This document shows, piece by piece, positions 33,573-42,051 of a stretch of DNA of 64,000 nt. This DNA comes from Methanobacteriota archaeon (GTDB lineage Archaea; Thermoplasmatota; Poseidoniia; Poseidoniales; Thalassarchaeaceae). The notes beneath the pieces are model-generated. The model saw nothing but the letters and a program-made list of their open reading frames with translations, ran no database searches and was not told where the DNA came from. The translations under genes and the position numbers were made by a program. The stretch lies in the NCBI GenBank assembly GCA_016845345.1, contig JAERSV010000004.1, positions 62,001 to 126,000 on the forward strand, written 5' to 3'. Position 1 is the first letter of the stretch. Each line of letters starts with the position of its first letter.

Positions 33573-34835
33573 TCACTGTAATTGGTCATAACGATTAATT
33601 GATTCTCGAATCTCTTGAATAGGTCTCCAAATATGGGACTTCAAACGAAGTACGATTCTCAGGTGCACCCACACTAGTATAGCCATTGAATGTACAAATG
33701 ACGTTAATGCATTCATCGGCCGTAGGTGCTTTGTCCTTAGAACAAGAACACAAAACGGAGGGGTGAGTAATACAAGGAACAAAGACAAATTTAGTAACGC
33801 AACACTGAGAGTAAACAAATTCCATTGTTGTAATTCCAGCGCCACAGACAATAAGACACCAACACCACAGGCAAGAGATGCAATGACTAAGGCTGGCATT
33901 TTGATATGTATATAAAACAGGGTTCGCATGGTCATCCGCATCGGTGCCCCCATCTTCTTTGAAAACATCAAATCTGAATTGCGCCAAAGGTGTCGCACGA
34001 GCCCTTGGGCTCGCCGCATCCTTTGGCTGTGAATTGCTGATAACGACCTTGGCACGGCTTCAAAGAAGTGGAGGTCAGGGTCATGAATTGCTCTCAAGCC
34101 TTGGCGACGTGCTTCAACTGCTAGTTGAGAATCATCGGCATTGGAATCCGCCACAACACCTGCGTTGATTGCACTACGACTGTAAGCGGCTAAAGACCCT
34201 TCAAAAATTGGTGTTGAATCTAAGCGGCTTTCCGCTTCTCTCGCCCGATTATAGTATGAACGATATGCATTTGAACCCAACATTGGTTTACCATTTTCAT
34301 CTATTGGTTGCTGTTGTCCACAAACCGCGCCAATTTCTGGATTCAAAAACCAACGCCCAATTCTCTCCAAAGAATTCACCTCTAAACGTGAATCTGCATC
34401 AGTGAGAACTACCACTTCGCTATCAGCATGGGATTCAGCCAAACCCAAATTGACTGCCGCAGATTTACCTGCAACACTAGTTGTTGAGAGTAGCCGAACG
34501 AGTGGGCCAAATTCTGGAGCATTGGAAATCCAATCTTCTACGACTTGCATGGTCTGGTCGGATGAGCCAGTATCGATTACCAAAACCTCAAGTGACTCTC
34601 TTGGATAATGTTTGAGTGCCAAATCGGACAATTTTCCTGCAATAACCAACTCTTCATCTCGCACACAGATTATCACGGTCATTCGTGGTAGTGGTTCACT
34701 ACTTGCCTCCGGAAAAGTTGGAAAGGGGTGTTTTTTCAACCATTTACGGTTAAACCAATCCTGTAAAAGTAAGGGTAAAACTGCGATTGAACCAAGGCCA
34801 ATTTCTGCAAAAATCAGCCATTCAGTTGGTGTCAT
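33573..34835 (-). CDS. Membrane glycosyltransferase family 2
   Basis: 420 aa. The N-terminal helix anchors it; then a GT2 domain: MTVIICVRDEE, VLVIDTGSSDQT, DAD motif in VVLTDADSRLE, and a QRMRRAQGLVRH (QxxRW-like) segment near 260-275. Three to four C-terminal helices follow. GT2 enzymes of this layout transfer a sugar from a nucleotide-sugar to a lipid or polysaccharide in the membrane. It overlaps the stop of the upstream GT4 gene by 4 nt (ATGA), so the two are coupled in a surface-glycan cluster. Acceptor and sugar are unknown. Confidence 0.9.
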   Translation of the reverse strand: MTPTEWLIFAEIGLGSIAVLPLLLQDWFNRKWLKKHPFPTFPEASSEPLPRMTVIICVRDEELVIAGKLSDLALKHYPRESLEVLVIDTGSSDQTMQVVEDWISNAPEFGPLVRLLSTTSVAGKSAAVNLGLAESHADSEVVVLTDADSRLEVNSLERIGRWFLNPEIGAVCGQQQPIDENGKPMLGSNAYRSYYNRAREAESRLDSTPIFEGSLAAYSRSAINAGVVADSNADDSQLAVEARRQGLRAIHDPDLHFFEAVPRSLSAIHSQRMRRAQGLVRHLWRNSDLMFSKKMGAPMRMTMRTLFYIHIKMPALVIASLACGVGVLLSVALELQQWNLFTLSVALLNLSLFLVLLTPPFCVLVLRTKHLRPMNALTSFVHSMAILVWVHLRIVLRLKSHIWRPIQEIRESINRYDQLQ

Positions 34836-35857
34836 TCAGACGACTCCTGAATTGAATTTTGATAAAGTTCTGCCCACTGTTTACCTAGCATTTCTGGCGT
34901 CTGCTGAGTGACAGACTCGGGGCCAGCAGATGACATTTTTTCCCAGTAATCAGAATCATTGAGCACCTTCTCTATTGTGTTGGCCCAATCATTAGAGTCT
35001 AAGTTTTCAACAATGATTCCACCGTCTCCTAAAATTCCTTGACAAGAAGGGGAGGCCATTACGGGTAAGCCGCATGAAAGGGCCTCCATAGCCGCCACGG
35101 GCATACCCTCGTAATCAGACGGAATCAACAACAAACCAGCGGTTGTTAGTAACTCATCCTTCTGCTCACCAGTCAACCATCCTCGAGCATGTATTCCTTG
35201 CTCTGGACCCAAATCCCCTACCCACTTATGACTGGGTGAAACTCCTGAAAGGTGAAGATGTACGTCATGACCACGGGTTCGCAATTCTTGTGTGACTTTG
35301 ATTGCCAATCGATGGCCTTTGATAGGTGATGGTCGAGCGAGTAAAATCATCAATTTAGGGTCTCGATTAGATGTTTCAATCATCCTAATTGGTGGTGCGG
35401 GAGAGCCGATAACCTGTAATTTTTCCAAGCCTATTTCCTTTTTATGACGTGGAGTTAGAGCAACGGGTGTAACTAATTGATGGGATGTAATCTTAAAAAA
35501 ATCAGTTCTAACCGAATTTGAATTAAGCAGAAATGAGTTGAAATTTCCTGCATGAATTTGTAAAATGACAGGTACCTTTGCCTGAATACACATTTTAACT
35601 GCTCTAATCTTTCTCCACCACGAATAACTGGTAGCCGTATGAATATGAATGACGTCTGGGGGATTATTTTTGAGTCTTAATTTCAATTCTCTTTTAGCAG
35701 TGCGCCATGCATTGATTTTTGCTAACACTGAACCATCAACATGTGTGTTAATTGATTCTGTAGTCCAATCTACTGGTGGATGCTTGAGATGGTGCCTGAT
35801 TGTTGCCTGCATACCACCCCGGCTTTCTACCGGCCCGACATGTAAGACTCGCTTCAA
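34832..35857 (-). CDS. Glycosyltransferase family 4
   Basis: 341 aa from TTG 35857, which has AGGTGG 5 nt upstream; GTG 35866 is the next candidate. Longer open-frame starts would overlap the divergent gene. GT-B fold: VLHVGPVESRGGMQ at the N-terminus, DVIHIHTATS, then the C-terminal domain with LMILLARPSPIKGH and the EGMPVAAMEALSCGLPVMAS motif (donor-binding Glu). Minor differences: the usual SxxEG segment reads PSDYEG. Part of the surface-glycan cluster and divergent to a second GT4. Sugar unknown. Confidence 0.88.
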   Translation of the reverse strand: MKRVLHVGPVESRGGMQATIRHHLKHPPVDWTTESINTHVDGSVLAKINAWRTAKRELKLRLKNNPPDVIHIHTATSYSWWRKIRAVKMCIQAKVPVILQIHAGNFNSFLLNSNSVRTDFFKITSHQLVTPVALTPRHKKEIGLEKLQVIGSPAPPIRMIETSNRDPKLMILLARPSPIKGHRLAIKVTQELRTRGHDVHLHLSGVSPSHKWVGDLGPEQGIHARGWLTGEQKDELLTTAGLLLIPSDYEGMPVAAMEALSCGLPVMASPSCQGILGDGGIIVENLDSNDWANTIEKVLNDSDYWEKMSSAGPESVTQQTPEMLGKQWAELYQNSIQESSE

Positions 35858-35866
35858 CCCAGCCAC

Positions 35867-35920
35867 CTTTAGTGCGGGGGAGATGGAGCAACGATATAGG
35901 AGTCGGCATTTCGGGTAATC
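35867..35920. promoter_or_regulatory. Divergent promoter region between the two GT4 genes
   Basis: On the minus strand CCTATATCGT is a TATA candidate about 27-30 nt before the GTG at 35866 and TTG at 35857. The region is only about 60 bp long and must serve both divergent glycosyltransferase genes. Confidence 0.4.
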
Positions 35921-37063
35921 GTGAATCTTCTTTGGGTGACAGCAAAGCGGCTCGGTGAAGACCTCGCCAGCACCACGCAATTAGCGGTCACAAACTCGTT
36001 GGCAAAAAGGGGATGGGACGTCACAATCGTTGCACCAAAAGGTAGTGCGCCTCAGCAAAGTAATGTTTCAAGTGAATTGGATGCAGACGAAAATAGTTCT
36101 AAACCGACCTTTTTCGAAGTCAAAAGATCTCGTAAACCTGGATTAGGTTGGCTGACCTTTGGCCGTCATTTGAAGAAAATGTTGCCAAATGTGGTGAAAG
36201 GAGGAAGTTTTGATGTTGCATTAGTGGAATGGCAAGCAGTTGCAGGTTCACATAAGGCACTGACGAAGTTCAAAATCCCGTGGCTAATTGTTGATAGAAG
36301 CCCACCGGTTTTCCGTTCCCTTGCTGGACAACTCCAATGGTTTGAGTACCGCCGCGCATACAAATTAGCCAGCAAAAATGGCGTCGCTGGTTCGGTACCA
36401 AAATCACAAGCATTAGCAGATTGGAATCGCCAGCATAAACGAATTATTGAACCTGTTAGCATTCTAGAAGCAGGAGTTGATGTATCAAGATTCAATCCTT
36501 CAAATTTTACTGGAAAACCGTCAATAATTTACCACGGCCAACTCGATAAAGAAAGGAATATAATGCAATTAGTAGATATTGGCTCACTCATTGCAGAGAG
36601 AGGAATTGATTTCAAAATGAGAATTGCTGGCGCGGGGAATTGTTTAAGAGAACTACAGAAGACAGCCACTGAACATGAATGGTTGGAGGTTTTAGGCCCA
36701 ATACCCTCAGACCAAATACCCCTGTTTCTTTCGTCGGGCCATGTCGCTCTCTTCCCCCTCCCTGATGGTGAAAATTGGCGTTTAGCAAGTCCTCTAAAAG
36801 TGCGTGAATGGGCCGCAGCGGGTTTACCTATGGTTCTTTCAAATATCACTCCGCACAAATCAATCGGAGATAGAAATTGGGTCAAACTTGTTGAGCATGA
36901 TGCAACATCAGATGAATGGGCAAATCAGGTTGAAGAATTGCTGAATTCGGACCTTAAAAAGTTGGGTGCAGAGGCAAGATCAGATGCTGAAACCGAGTTT
37001 GATTGGGATATAACGACCAGAGAACTCGTCCTGAAAATTATCGAACTTGGGGGAGCAAAATGA
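35921..37063 (+). CDS. Glycosyltransferase family 4
   Basis: 380 aa from GTG 35921. The GT-B fold begins LLWVTAKRLGEDLASTT, then WQAVAGSHKAL in the acceptor domain, and the donor domain with IIYHGQLDKERNIMQL (family G-x-L/G pattern), EVLGPIPSDQIPLF, then LASPLKVREWAAAGLPMVLS, which replaces the usual EGxPxxxxEAxAxGxPV motif. No membrane segment; likely peripheral on the cytoplasmic face. The flippase gene starts 19 bp after its stop, so the two are probably in one transcript. Confidence 0.88.
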   Translation: MNLLWVTAKRLGEDLASTTQLAVTNSLAKRGWDVTIVAPKGSAPQQSNVSSELDADENSSKPTFFEVKRSRKPGLGWLTFGRHLKKMLPNVVKGGSFDVALVEWQAVAGSHKALTKFKIPWLIVDRSPPVFRSLAGQLQWFEYRRAYKLASKNGVAGSVPKSQALADWNRQHKRIIEPVSILEAGVDVSRFNPSNFTGKPSIIYHGQLDKERNIMQLVDIGSLIAERGIDFKMRIAGAGNCLRELQKTATEHEWLEVLGPIPSDQIPLFLSSGHVALFPLPDGENWRLASPLKVREWAAAGLPMVLSNITPHKSIGDRNWVKLVEHDATSDEWANQVEELLNSDLKKLGAEARSDAETEFDWDITTRELVLKIIELGGAK

Positions 37064-37082
37064 CTGAGCTTTGGTGGTTAAA

Positions 37083-38420
37083 ATGACCGTGCAAGAAAGT
37101 GAGGGAGTCACCCCAAAAGTAGGAGAGACTCGGCGCAAAGTTGTGCCACAAAGAGACACACTTTGGCTCTCTGGAGCAGATGCGGTTAACCTCGTGTTTG
37201 GAGTCATAATTCACGTAGTTTTGACTCGCGCTTTACTCAGTGATGATTATGGAACATTCGTGTTACTGCTCGACTTTTTCCATGTCTGTGTGATACTGGT
37301 GGACCTCGGACTTCCCACACTCATCGCCCGCGATGGTGGCAGGCTAGGCAACCGACTTCCTTCCTTTGTCAAGCGGATTGGAAGGGTGCAAGTGATGCCG
37401 GCGCTCGGATTTATTGTGCTGATTCACATCTCTGCATTCGCCTTGATATCCAAGGTCGAAACCGACTGGCTGAGTGCATCGGTTCTGTTGTTGATGAGTG
37501 CGTGCATTCAGGTATTCACCTACTCCTTCCGCGCCGGACTCAGGTCAATGGGTGAGGCGCGGGCCGAGGCGTTCGTGCGCATCGTAGACCGTGGTGTAGT
37601 CGCGGTGTTGATGTTGTTCTGGGCCGACGGCCTTGTTGATTTCAGTGTAGCAACTGTTGCGGGTCCACTGCTCTCCTTCGCGTTGGCGATTGGCTACCTA
37701 CAATTCATCCTCGCCCCCAAACTCGGAGACCCCGATGAGAATTCACCTGAGACGGCAGAAATGGAAAGCAAGGAATTGGTCAAATCCGGCCTCCCATTCC
37801 TGATTGCTGGTGCGGCGCTCGTAGTCAATGTCCGAATCGAGAAGCTGTTACTGGGGGTGTTCGCGACTCCGGCTGACATCGCGGTTTTTCAGATTGCATG
37901 GCTTGGCTTCATCGCCGGCTACGGACCTATTCTCTCTTTGAGAGCGGTACTTCTCTCATGGTTTGGTGAGGTTCGAGACGACTACGAAAAGTTGGTGCAC
38001 CGCTACAAAAGGGCGTTTTTCGCAACCGCGATTCTCGCACCTGTTGGAGCCGGAATCGGACTGTTGATGGGACCGTTTGCATTTGAGGCCTTGTTCCCAG
38101 AGTATACTGAAGTTGTCGAAAAGCCGTTCCTCGGATTATTGTTGGCGTGGCTATTCCACACGATGGCGAGTCCCTCGCTGTCCCTCATTCAGGCAGGAAA
38201 GAAGCCATGGAATTATACCCGAATACTCTGGCTAGGAATCCTAGTCAGCACTGTCACCTGCGTTATACTGATTCCCACCCAGCCAAGTGCAGTGATTGGT
38301 GCTACAGCCGCAGCAGTTTGTGGTGCGTTGACAGTCTTCGCATTCGCCTTCACTGGAATCGGATTGGCAGGTATCGAACCGCCTGAAAACACAAAGGAAT
38401 CAACCACTTCAACCGATTGA
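37083..38420 (+). CDS. Polysaccharide-biosynthesis flippase (Wzx/MATE-like)
   Basis: 445 aa from ATG 37083 (TTG 37071 adds four residues). About 12 hydrophobic helices, starting SGADAVNLVFGVIIHVVLTR, with charged loops between, in the arrangement of O-antigen/polysaccharide flippases. These move lipid-linked glycans across the membrane, which fits the neighbouring glycosyltransferases. The coding sequence is clearly richer in G and C than the flanking GT genes (for example around 37540-37720), with GC-rich codon ends, so it may have a different origin. Substrate unknown. Confidence 0.85.
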   Translation: MTVQESEGVTPKVGETRRKVVPQRDTLWLSGADAVNLVFGVIIHVVLTRALLSDDYGTFVLLLDFFHVCVILVDLGLPTLIARDGGRLGNRLPSFVKRIGRVQVMPALGFIVLIHISAFALISKVETDWLSASVLLLMSACIQVFTYSFRAGLRSMGEARAEAFVRIVDRGVVAVLMLFWADGLVDFSVATVAGPLLSFALAIGYLQFILAPKLGDPDENSPETAEMESKELVKSGLPFLIAGAALVVNVRIEKLLLGVFATPADIAVFQIAWLGFIAGYGPILSLRAVLLSWFGEVRDDYEKLVHRYKRAFFATAILAPVGAGIGLLMGPFAFEALFPEYTEVVEKPFLGLLLAWLFHTMASPSLSLIQAGKKPWNYTRILWLGILVSTVTCVILIPTQPSAVIGATAAAVCGALTVFAFAFTGIGLAGIEPPENTKESTTSTD

Positions 38421-38474
38421 AGCAATTCTCTCTTTTTCCTTTGAGTTCCTAAGATTTTGTGCTGGAAAAATGAG

Positions 38475-38798
38475 TCAAGCGCCTTCTGAAATCATTTCTT
38501 GAAGTTCACCTGATTCAAACATTTCTAATGCAATATCTGATCCACCAATAAGTTCGCCATCAATGAAGCATTGTGGCATCGTTGGCCAATCTGACCATTC
38601 GCAAACTGATGGAATTGCTCTTGGGTCGGCTAAGATATTGACTGATACGAATGGCACCTCCAACTGTTGATACACCATTGCGGCGCGGGCAGAAAATCCG
38701 CATTGTGGTTGTTCTGGCGTTCCTTTCATGAAGAGAACTAATCTGTTCCCGTCCACAATTTCCTGTAATTCATCTGCTGTCCAATTAAATTCTGTCAT
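38475..38798 (-). CDS. Monothiol (CGFS) glutaredoxin
   Basis: 107 aa. The active-site motif is QCGFSARA with Cys33. The family's KGTPEQPQCGFS, then VPFVSVNILADP, WPTMPQCFIDGELIGGSDI (cis-Pro and glutathione-binding Gly-Gly-Ser-Asp) are all present. Monothiol glutaredoxins carry or transfer 2Fe-2S clusters rather than reduce disulfides. It lies 2 bp after a BolA-like gene, its known partner in bacteria and eukaryotes. The pair is uncommon in archaea, so transfer from bacteria is likely. Glutathione itself is not certain in this organism. Confidence 0.93.
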   Translation of the reverse strand: MTEFNWTADELQEIVDGNRLVLFMKGTPEQPQCGFSARAAMVYQQLEVPFVSVNILADPRAIPSVCEWSDWPTMPQCFIDGELIGGSDIALEMFESGELQEMISEGA

Positions 38799-38800
38799 TT

Positions 38801-39133
38801 TTATTCCTCCTTGTTTGTTCGTCGAACTTGTAAGCCGACGAATTTCGTTCTCTTTGCCTCATGAGGTGAAAATGGTTCATCACCACTACTCTTTTCCGCC
38901 TCTTCAGGGGTCTGGCATTTAACATCAAGAGCGTGTACATAATTAGTCTGGATGTGCGGTTTAAAGTGCTGGATGACCGGCTTCTGCCGCTTGAATGATC
39001 TCACACCCTCAAATCCAATATCGACAATTCGTACAAACCAATGGTCACCACCTCCTGTGGTATCAGTGGCTTCAACATCTGCGTTTGGATAGACCTCTTT
39101 GACCTGTTCAACCATCCACTCGGCGGTAGGCAT
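38801..39133 (-). CDS. BolA-like protein
   Basis: 110 aa. A BolA fold is seen in WMVEQVKEVYPNADVEATD, DHWFVRIVDIGFEGVRSFKRQ (the conserved FEG) and YVHALDVKCQTPEE (the His-Ala-Leu motif). A C-terminal Glu/Lys-rich tail is extra. BolA proteins bind monothiol glutaredoxins with a shared 2Fe-2S cluster; the downstream gene encodes one with a 2-bp gap, so both are on one transcript. The His in HAL and a Cys in VKCQ could be cluster ligands; that is inference. Confidence 0.88.
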   Translation of the reverse strand: MPTAEWMVEQVKEVYPNADVEATDTTGGGDHWFVRIVDIGFEGVRSFKRQKPVIQHFKPHIQTNYVHALDVKCQTPEEAEKSSGDEPFSPHEAKRTKFVGLQVRRTNKEE

Positions 39134-39192
39134 TGATTCATTGGCCGCGTTAGACCATTTTCAACCCTCGTGTTGAGGACGCTTGCACTAAC

Positions 39193-39867
39193 CTAGAGAG
39201 CTGAATTGATTTCTGCAAGGTTTTCAGCGATTGTTCCGCTATCATTAATGAGGCCTGAACCAACTACTGCGGCCTCAATACCCCAGTCTGCAACCTCTGC
39301 AATATTGTGCGCTTTGATACCACCATCAATCATCAATTTTGTTGATCTACCCCCTTGGGATATTTGCGCATCTACTGCTGCTCTAAGAGCCCGTACCTTA
39401 TCTTCTACTTCTGGCATGAAAGATTGGCCTCCCTTTCCAGGAACCACAGACATGACTAGCACTAGGTCAAGATCTGGGAGCATTGGAAGAACATCATCAA
39501 GAGTTGTGGCAGGATTTAGAACTAAGCCTGCCTGACAGCCTGCATCGTGCAAATTTGTGATTAGTTTTGGAAAATCATCAACCGCTTCAACATGAGCAAT
39601 CACAAGGTCGACTCCAGCCTCAACATATTGCATCCAAGTATCAGCCGCATTGGTTACCATTAGATGGCAATCGAGGAATATATCGCTACCAACTCGCTTC
39701 CTAATGGATGAAATTAATGCGGGACCAAAAGTGATGGTTTTGTTGATTACCCAATTACCATCCATCACATCAAGATGAATCCATTCGATTCCTGCTGCGA
39801 CAGCGTCATCAACCACTTTTCCTAAATTACAATAATCAGCGGTCAAAATACTTGGACAGACAATCAC
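39193..39867 (-). CDS. rpe: Ribulose-phosphate 3-epimerase
   Basis: 224 aa from GTG 39867 (TTG 39897 would add ten residues; a GAGGGG lies upstream of GTG). It interconverts ribulose-5-phosphate and xylulose-5-phosphate. TIM barrel with CPSILTADYCNLG, WIHLDVMDGNWV (metal-binding His and Asp), LDCHLMVTN (His), VMSVVPGKGGQSF, and KLMIDGGIKAHN (catalytic Asp). The common motif MSVNPGFGGQ reads MSVVPGKGGQ here, a small change in the phosphate loop. It diverges from the thioredoxin gene. Confidence 0.93.
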   Translation of the reverse strand: MIVCPSILTADYCNLGKVVDDAVAAGIEWIHLDVMDGNWVINKTITFGPALISSIRKRVGSDIFLDCHLMVTNAADTWMQYVEAGVDLVIAHVEAVDDFPKLITNLHDAGCQAGLVLNPATTLDDVLPMLPDLDLVLVMSVVPGKGGQSFMPEVEDKVRALRAAVDAQISQGGRSTKLMIDGGIKAHNIAEVADWGIEAAVVGSGLINDSGTIAENLAEINSAL

Positions 39868-39978
39868 AACCTTCCCCTCATTCCACCCGAGAGGCAAGGG
39901 GTTCTCAATCCTTCACATTGAAGACGGCAAGTTCAAAGACCCTCTTGCGAGGGGAAAGGTTGCACAGGAGATATTGAC

Positions 39979-40302
39979 ATGGCAGGGGCAATTGTAGAAG
40001 CATCAGACGCAACTTTTGACACAGTAACGACAGGCAATGAATGGGTTTTGGTGGATTTTTGGGCACCTTGGTGTGGACCATGCAAAATGATTGCACCCGT
40101 ATTAGAACAAATTGCTGAGGAAAGGGATAATCTTACCATCGCAAAGGTCAATGTTGACAACAATCCAAACTCACCAGGGAAGTTTGGAGTAAGAGGGATT
40201 CCAACTCTAGTTCTATTCCATAATGGTAATGCGGTTGACCAAGCAACTGGCGCAATGCAAAAAGGCGGATTTGACGATTGGTTGAACCGACACATGAACT
40301 GA
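39979..40302 (+). CDS. Thioredoxin
   Basis: 107 aa, the usual length. Active site WCGPC (Cys32, Cys35) within FWAPWCGPCKMIAP; cis-Pro in GVRGIPTLVLF; an FDDWLNRHM end. A Shine-Dalgarno-like AGGAG lies near ATG 39979. No signal peptide, so cytoplasmic disulfide reductase. Thioredoxin reductase is not in the window. The STAND regulator gene converges 6 bp after the stop. Confidence 0.94.
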   Translation: MAGAIVEASDATFDTVTTGNEWVLVDFWAPWCGPCKMIAPVLEQIAEERDNLTIAKVNVDNNPNSPGKFGVRGIPTLVLFHNGNAVDQATGAMQKGGFDDWLNRHMN

Positions 40303-40308
40303 GAACTC

Positions 40309-41898
40309 TCATTCTTGGGTTTTCTTCATCGCTGTTGTGAGCGCCTTTCGACGCTCATCCACTGACTCACCGACTTCGCGCATCAATCTCTCACGGATTG
40401 CTTCGTGTAACCATAATCCGTCTGCTAATTCTACAATGATTCCACGACTCAATAATTCCGTAGGCGGAGGGCCATCCAAACCCGCTGCCAACGCCAATGT
40501 CGGCCAAGGGGTTGGCCTCTCTGCAGCAGCTAAATAACCCAACAAATCACGGTGCTCTTCTGGAAGAACTTGTAAAATTTCTTCATCAAGGAATCTCAAC
40601 CAATCACCGTGTACAACATCCCCGTACATCTCTAATAATTCCACGGCTAAGGGATGTCCTCCAGTCATTTTGTGGACCTCTTCTGCTTCAGGTGGTAACG
40701 GCACATCAAACTGAGCAATCCATTGTTCCACCTCTTCCAAACTAAGTCCTCGGAGAGGTAATTCTGAAACTAATCCACGGGTGTGGACGTCGCGACGGTC
40801 GTAGAACGACAGGGCTGTGCGTGAGATAAGCAACATGCGAAGTGGGGTTTGGTCTGCAACTTGCAAAAGTGAACCTAATAGGTGTGCTGACTCAACTTCA
40901 ACATTGTGAACATCATCTAAAACTAACAAAATATAGGGGGGTGTCTCACTCTTCTCTTCTAGTTTTTCAAACACTTTTTCCCTAAGTTTTTCGGGGTCTG
41001 TGAGATAGGCAGTGAGGCGGCGGCGATATAGGTCAATGTCGAACTTTCCACTTGGCGACATTGGTAAGGATTCAAGAATACCGTAAGGGTCCCAACTCAA
41101 ACTCCCTTTAGATTCAATTCCAAGGCGGTGAAGAATACTTGTTGCAATTCCAATAGCAGTATCCCATGGTTGGCATGGATAATACATTACTCTGAGATTT
41201 GGTTCATCATCAAGGCGTTGGTTTAGCCAATGAGAAACAAGGGTTGTCTTGCCGCAACCAGCAATCCCGCTGACAACAAGAGTCGGCTCTCTGCCTTCAT
41301 ACCACGAATCAAGAGCGGCTCTCTCGTCGCTTCTACCGTGTACTGTACGAGTTTTTGGTGCCCTAACATGGTAGGTTGAATGTGCTCCGGCAAGGATTTG
41401 TAAGCGGCCTGGTGGTGGTTTGTCATCACCTTTTTCAATTCTACCAAGACGAATGTCGCCATACTGTAACATTCCCTCTGCGATTACCATCATTAAAACT
41501 TGTAAAAGTGTAAGGTTGCTGTCAAGTCTATCAGAGGCCTCACCTGCTTCCACTTCGAGCATTTTTCCATCTCTTCCTCTGATTAGAACGCTAGTCTTCT
41601 TGATTTTAGGTAATCGATTATTGATTTCCTCTCTACCATTCTCTGTTAATTGCCACGTTTTTTGTCGACGTGCTTCTCCTCGAATTTGACGCGTATGCTC
41701 ACTTACGAACCCTTGCCTCAATAGAGGTCTCATTGCTCTGCTAACATTTGGTGGATGAAGACCACAAGATTCTGCGATGCCAGGGCGAGTAACTGGGGCG
41801 GTGACAATGAAGTGGTCAGCTTGATGGTCATTCTCTAACAAGTGGAGCAAGACGCGGTCATTTACTGAGAGGGTCACGCGCAGTGGGGTCTCTGACAT
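40309..41898 (-). CDS. HTH-STAND ATPase regulator
   Basis: 529 aa. The N-terminal about 90 residues form a winged-helix domain (VLLHLLENDHQADHF, then GIAESCGLHPPNVSRAMRPL and LTENGREEI). A linker follows, then a STAND-type P-loop NTPase. Walker A is GIAGCGKTTL at about residues 210-219, Walker B is LLVLDDVHN, and later MLLISRTALSFY is a sensor segment. A winged-helix-like C-terminal region has GGHPLAVELLEM, the GxP motif of STAND enzymes. There are no C-terminal repeats, so the signal input is not obvious. It is divergent from a large exported TSP3-repeat protein, with a strong inverted repeat between them. Confidence 0.85.
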   Translation of the reverse strand: MSETPLRVTLSVNDRVLLHLLENDHQADHFIVTAPVTRPGIAESCGLHPPNVSRAMRPLLRQGFVSEHTRQIRGEARRQKTWQLTENGREEINNRLPKIKKTSVLIRGRDGKMLEVEAGEASDRLDSNLTLLQVLMMVIAEGMLQYGDIRLGRIEKGDDKPPPGRLQILAGAHSTYHVRAPKTRTVHGRSDERAALDSWYEGREPTLVVSGIAGCGKTTLVSHWLNQRLDDEPNLRVMYYPCQPWDTAIGIATSILHRLGIESKGSLSWDPYGILESLPMSPSGKFDIDLYRRRLTAYLTDPEKLREKVFEKLEEKSETPPYILLVLDDVHNVEVESAHLLGSLLQVADQTPLRMLLISRTALSFYDRRDVHTRGLVSELPLRGLSLEEVEQWIAQFDVPLPPEAEEVHKMTGGHPLAVELLEMYGDVVHGDWLRFLDEEILQVLPEEHRDLLGYLAAAERPTPWPTLALAAGLDGPPPTELLSRGIIVELADGLWLHEAIRERLMREVGESVDERRKALTTAMKKTQE

Positions 41899-41953
41899 CT
41901 AAAACCGCTGTGACTATTGTCCCCATTGAAGCATTCGCCTCTCTGTTGCCTTC

Positions 41954-41995
41954 TGTCGCGGGTATTTGTTATGGAAATACCTACTTTTTGTCGCG
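41954..41995. promoter_or_regulatory. Inverted repeat flanked by TGTCGCG direct repeats
   Basis: GGTATTT-GTTATGG-AAATACC (41961-41981) is a perfect 7-bp inverted repeat. It is bracketed by direct repeats of TGTCGCG at about 41954-41960 and 41989-41995. It lies between the STAND regulator (start 41898) and the exported TSP3-repeat gene (start 42052), about 60-100 nt from each start, and is a candidate operator for either or both. Confidence 0.45.
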
Positions 41996-42051
41996 TTTTA
42001 AATGATGCGGGAACGCCATAAGCCCTTTTTATGATTGCAGGTCGGGATAAC

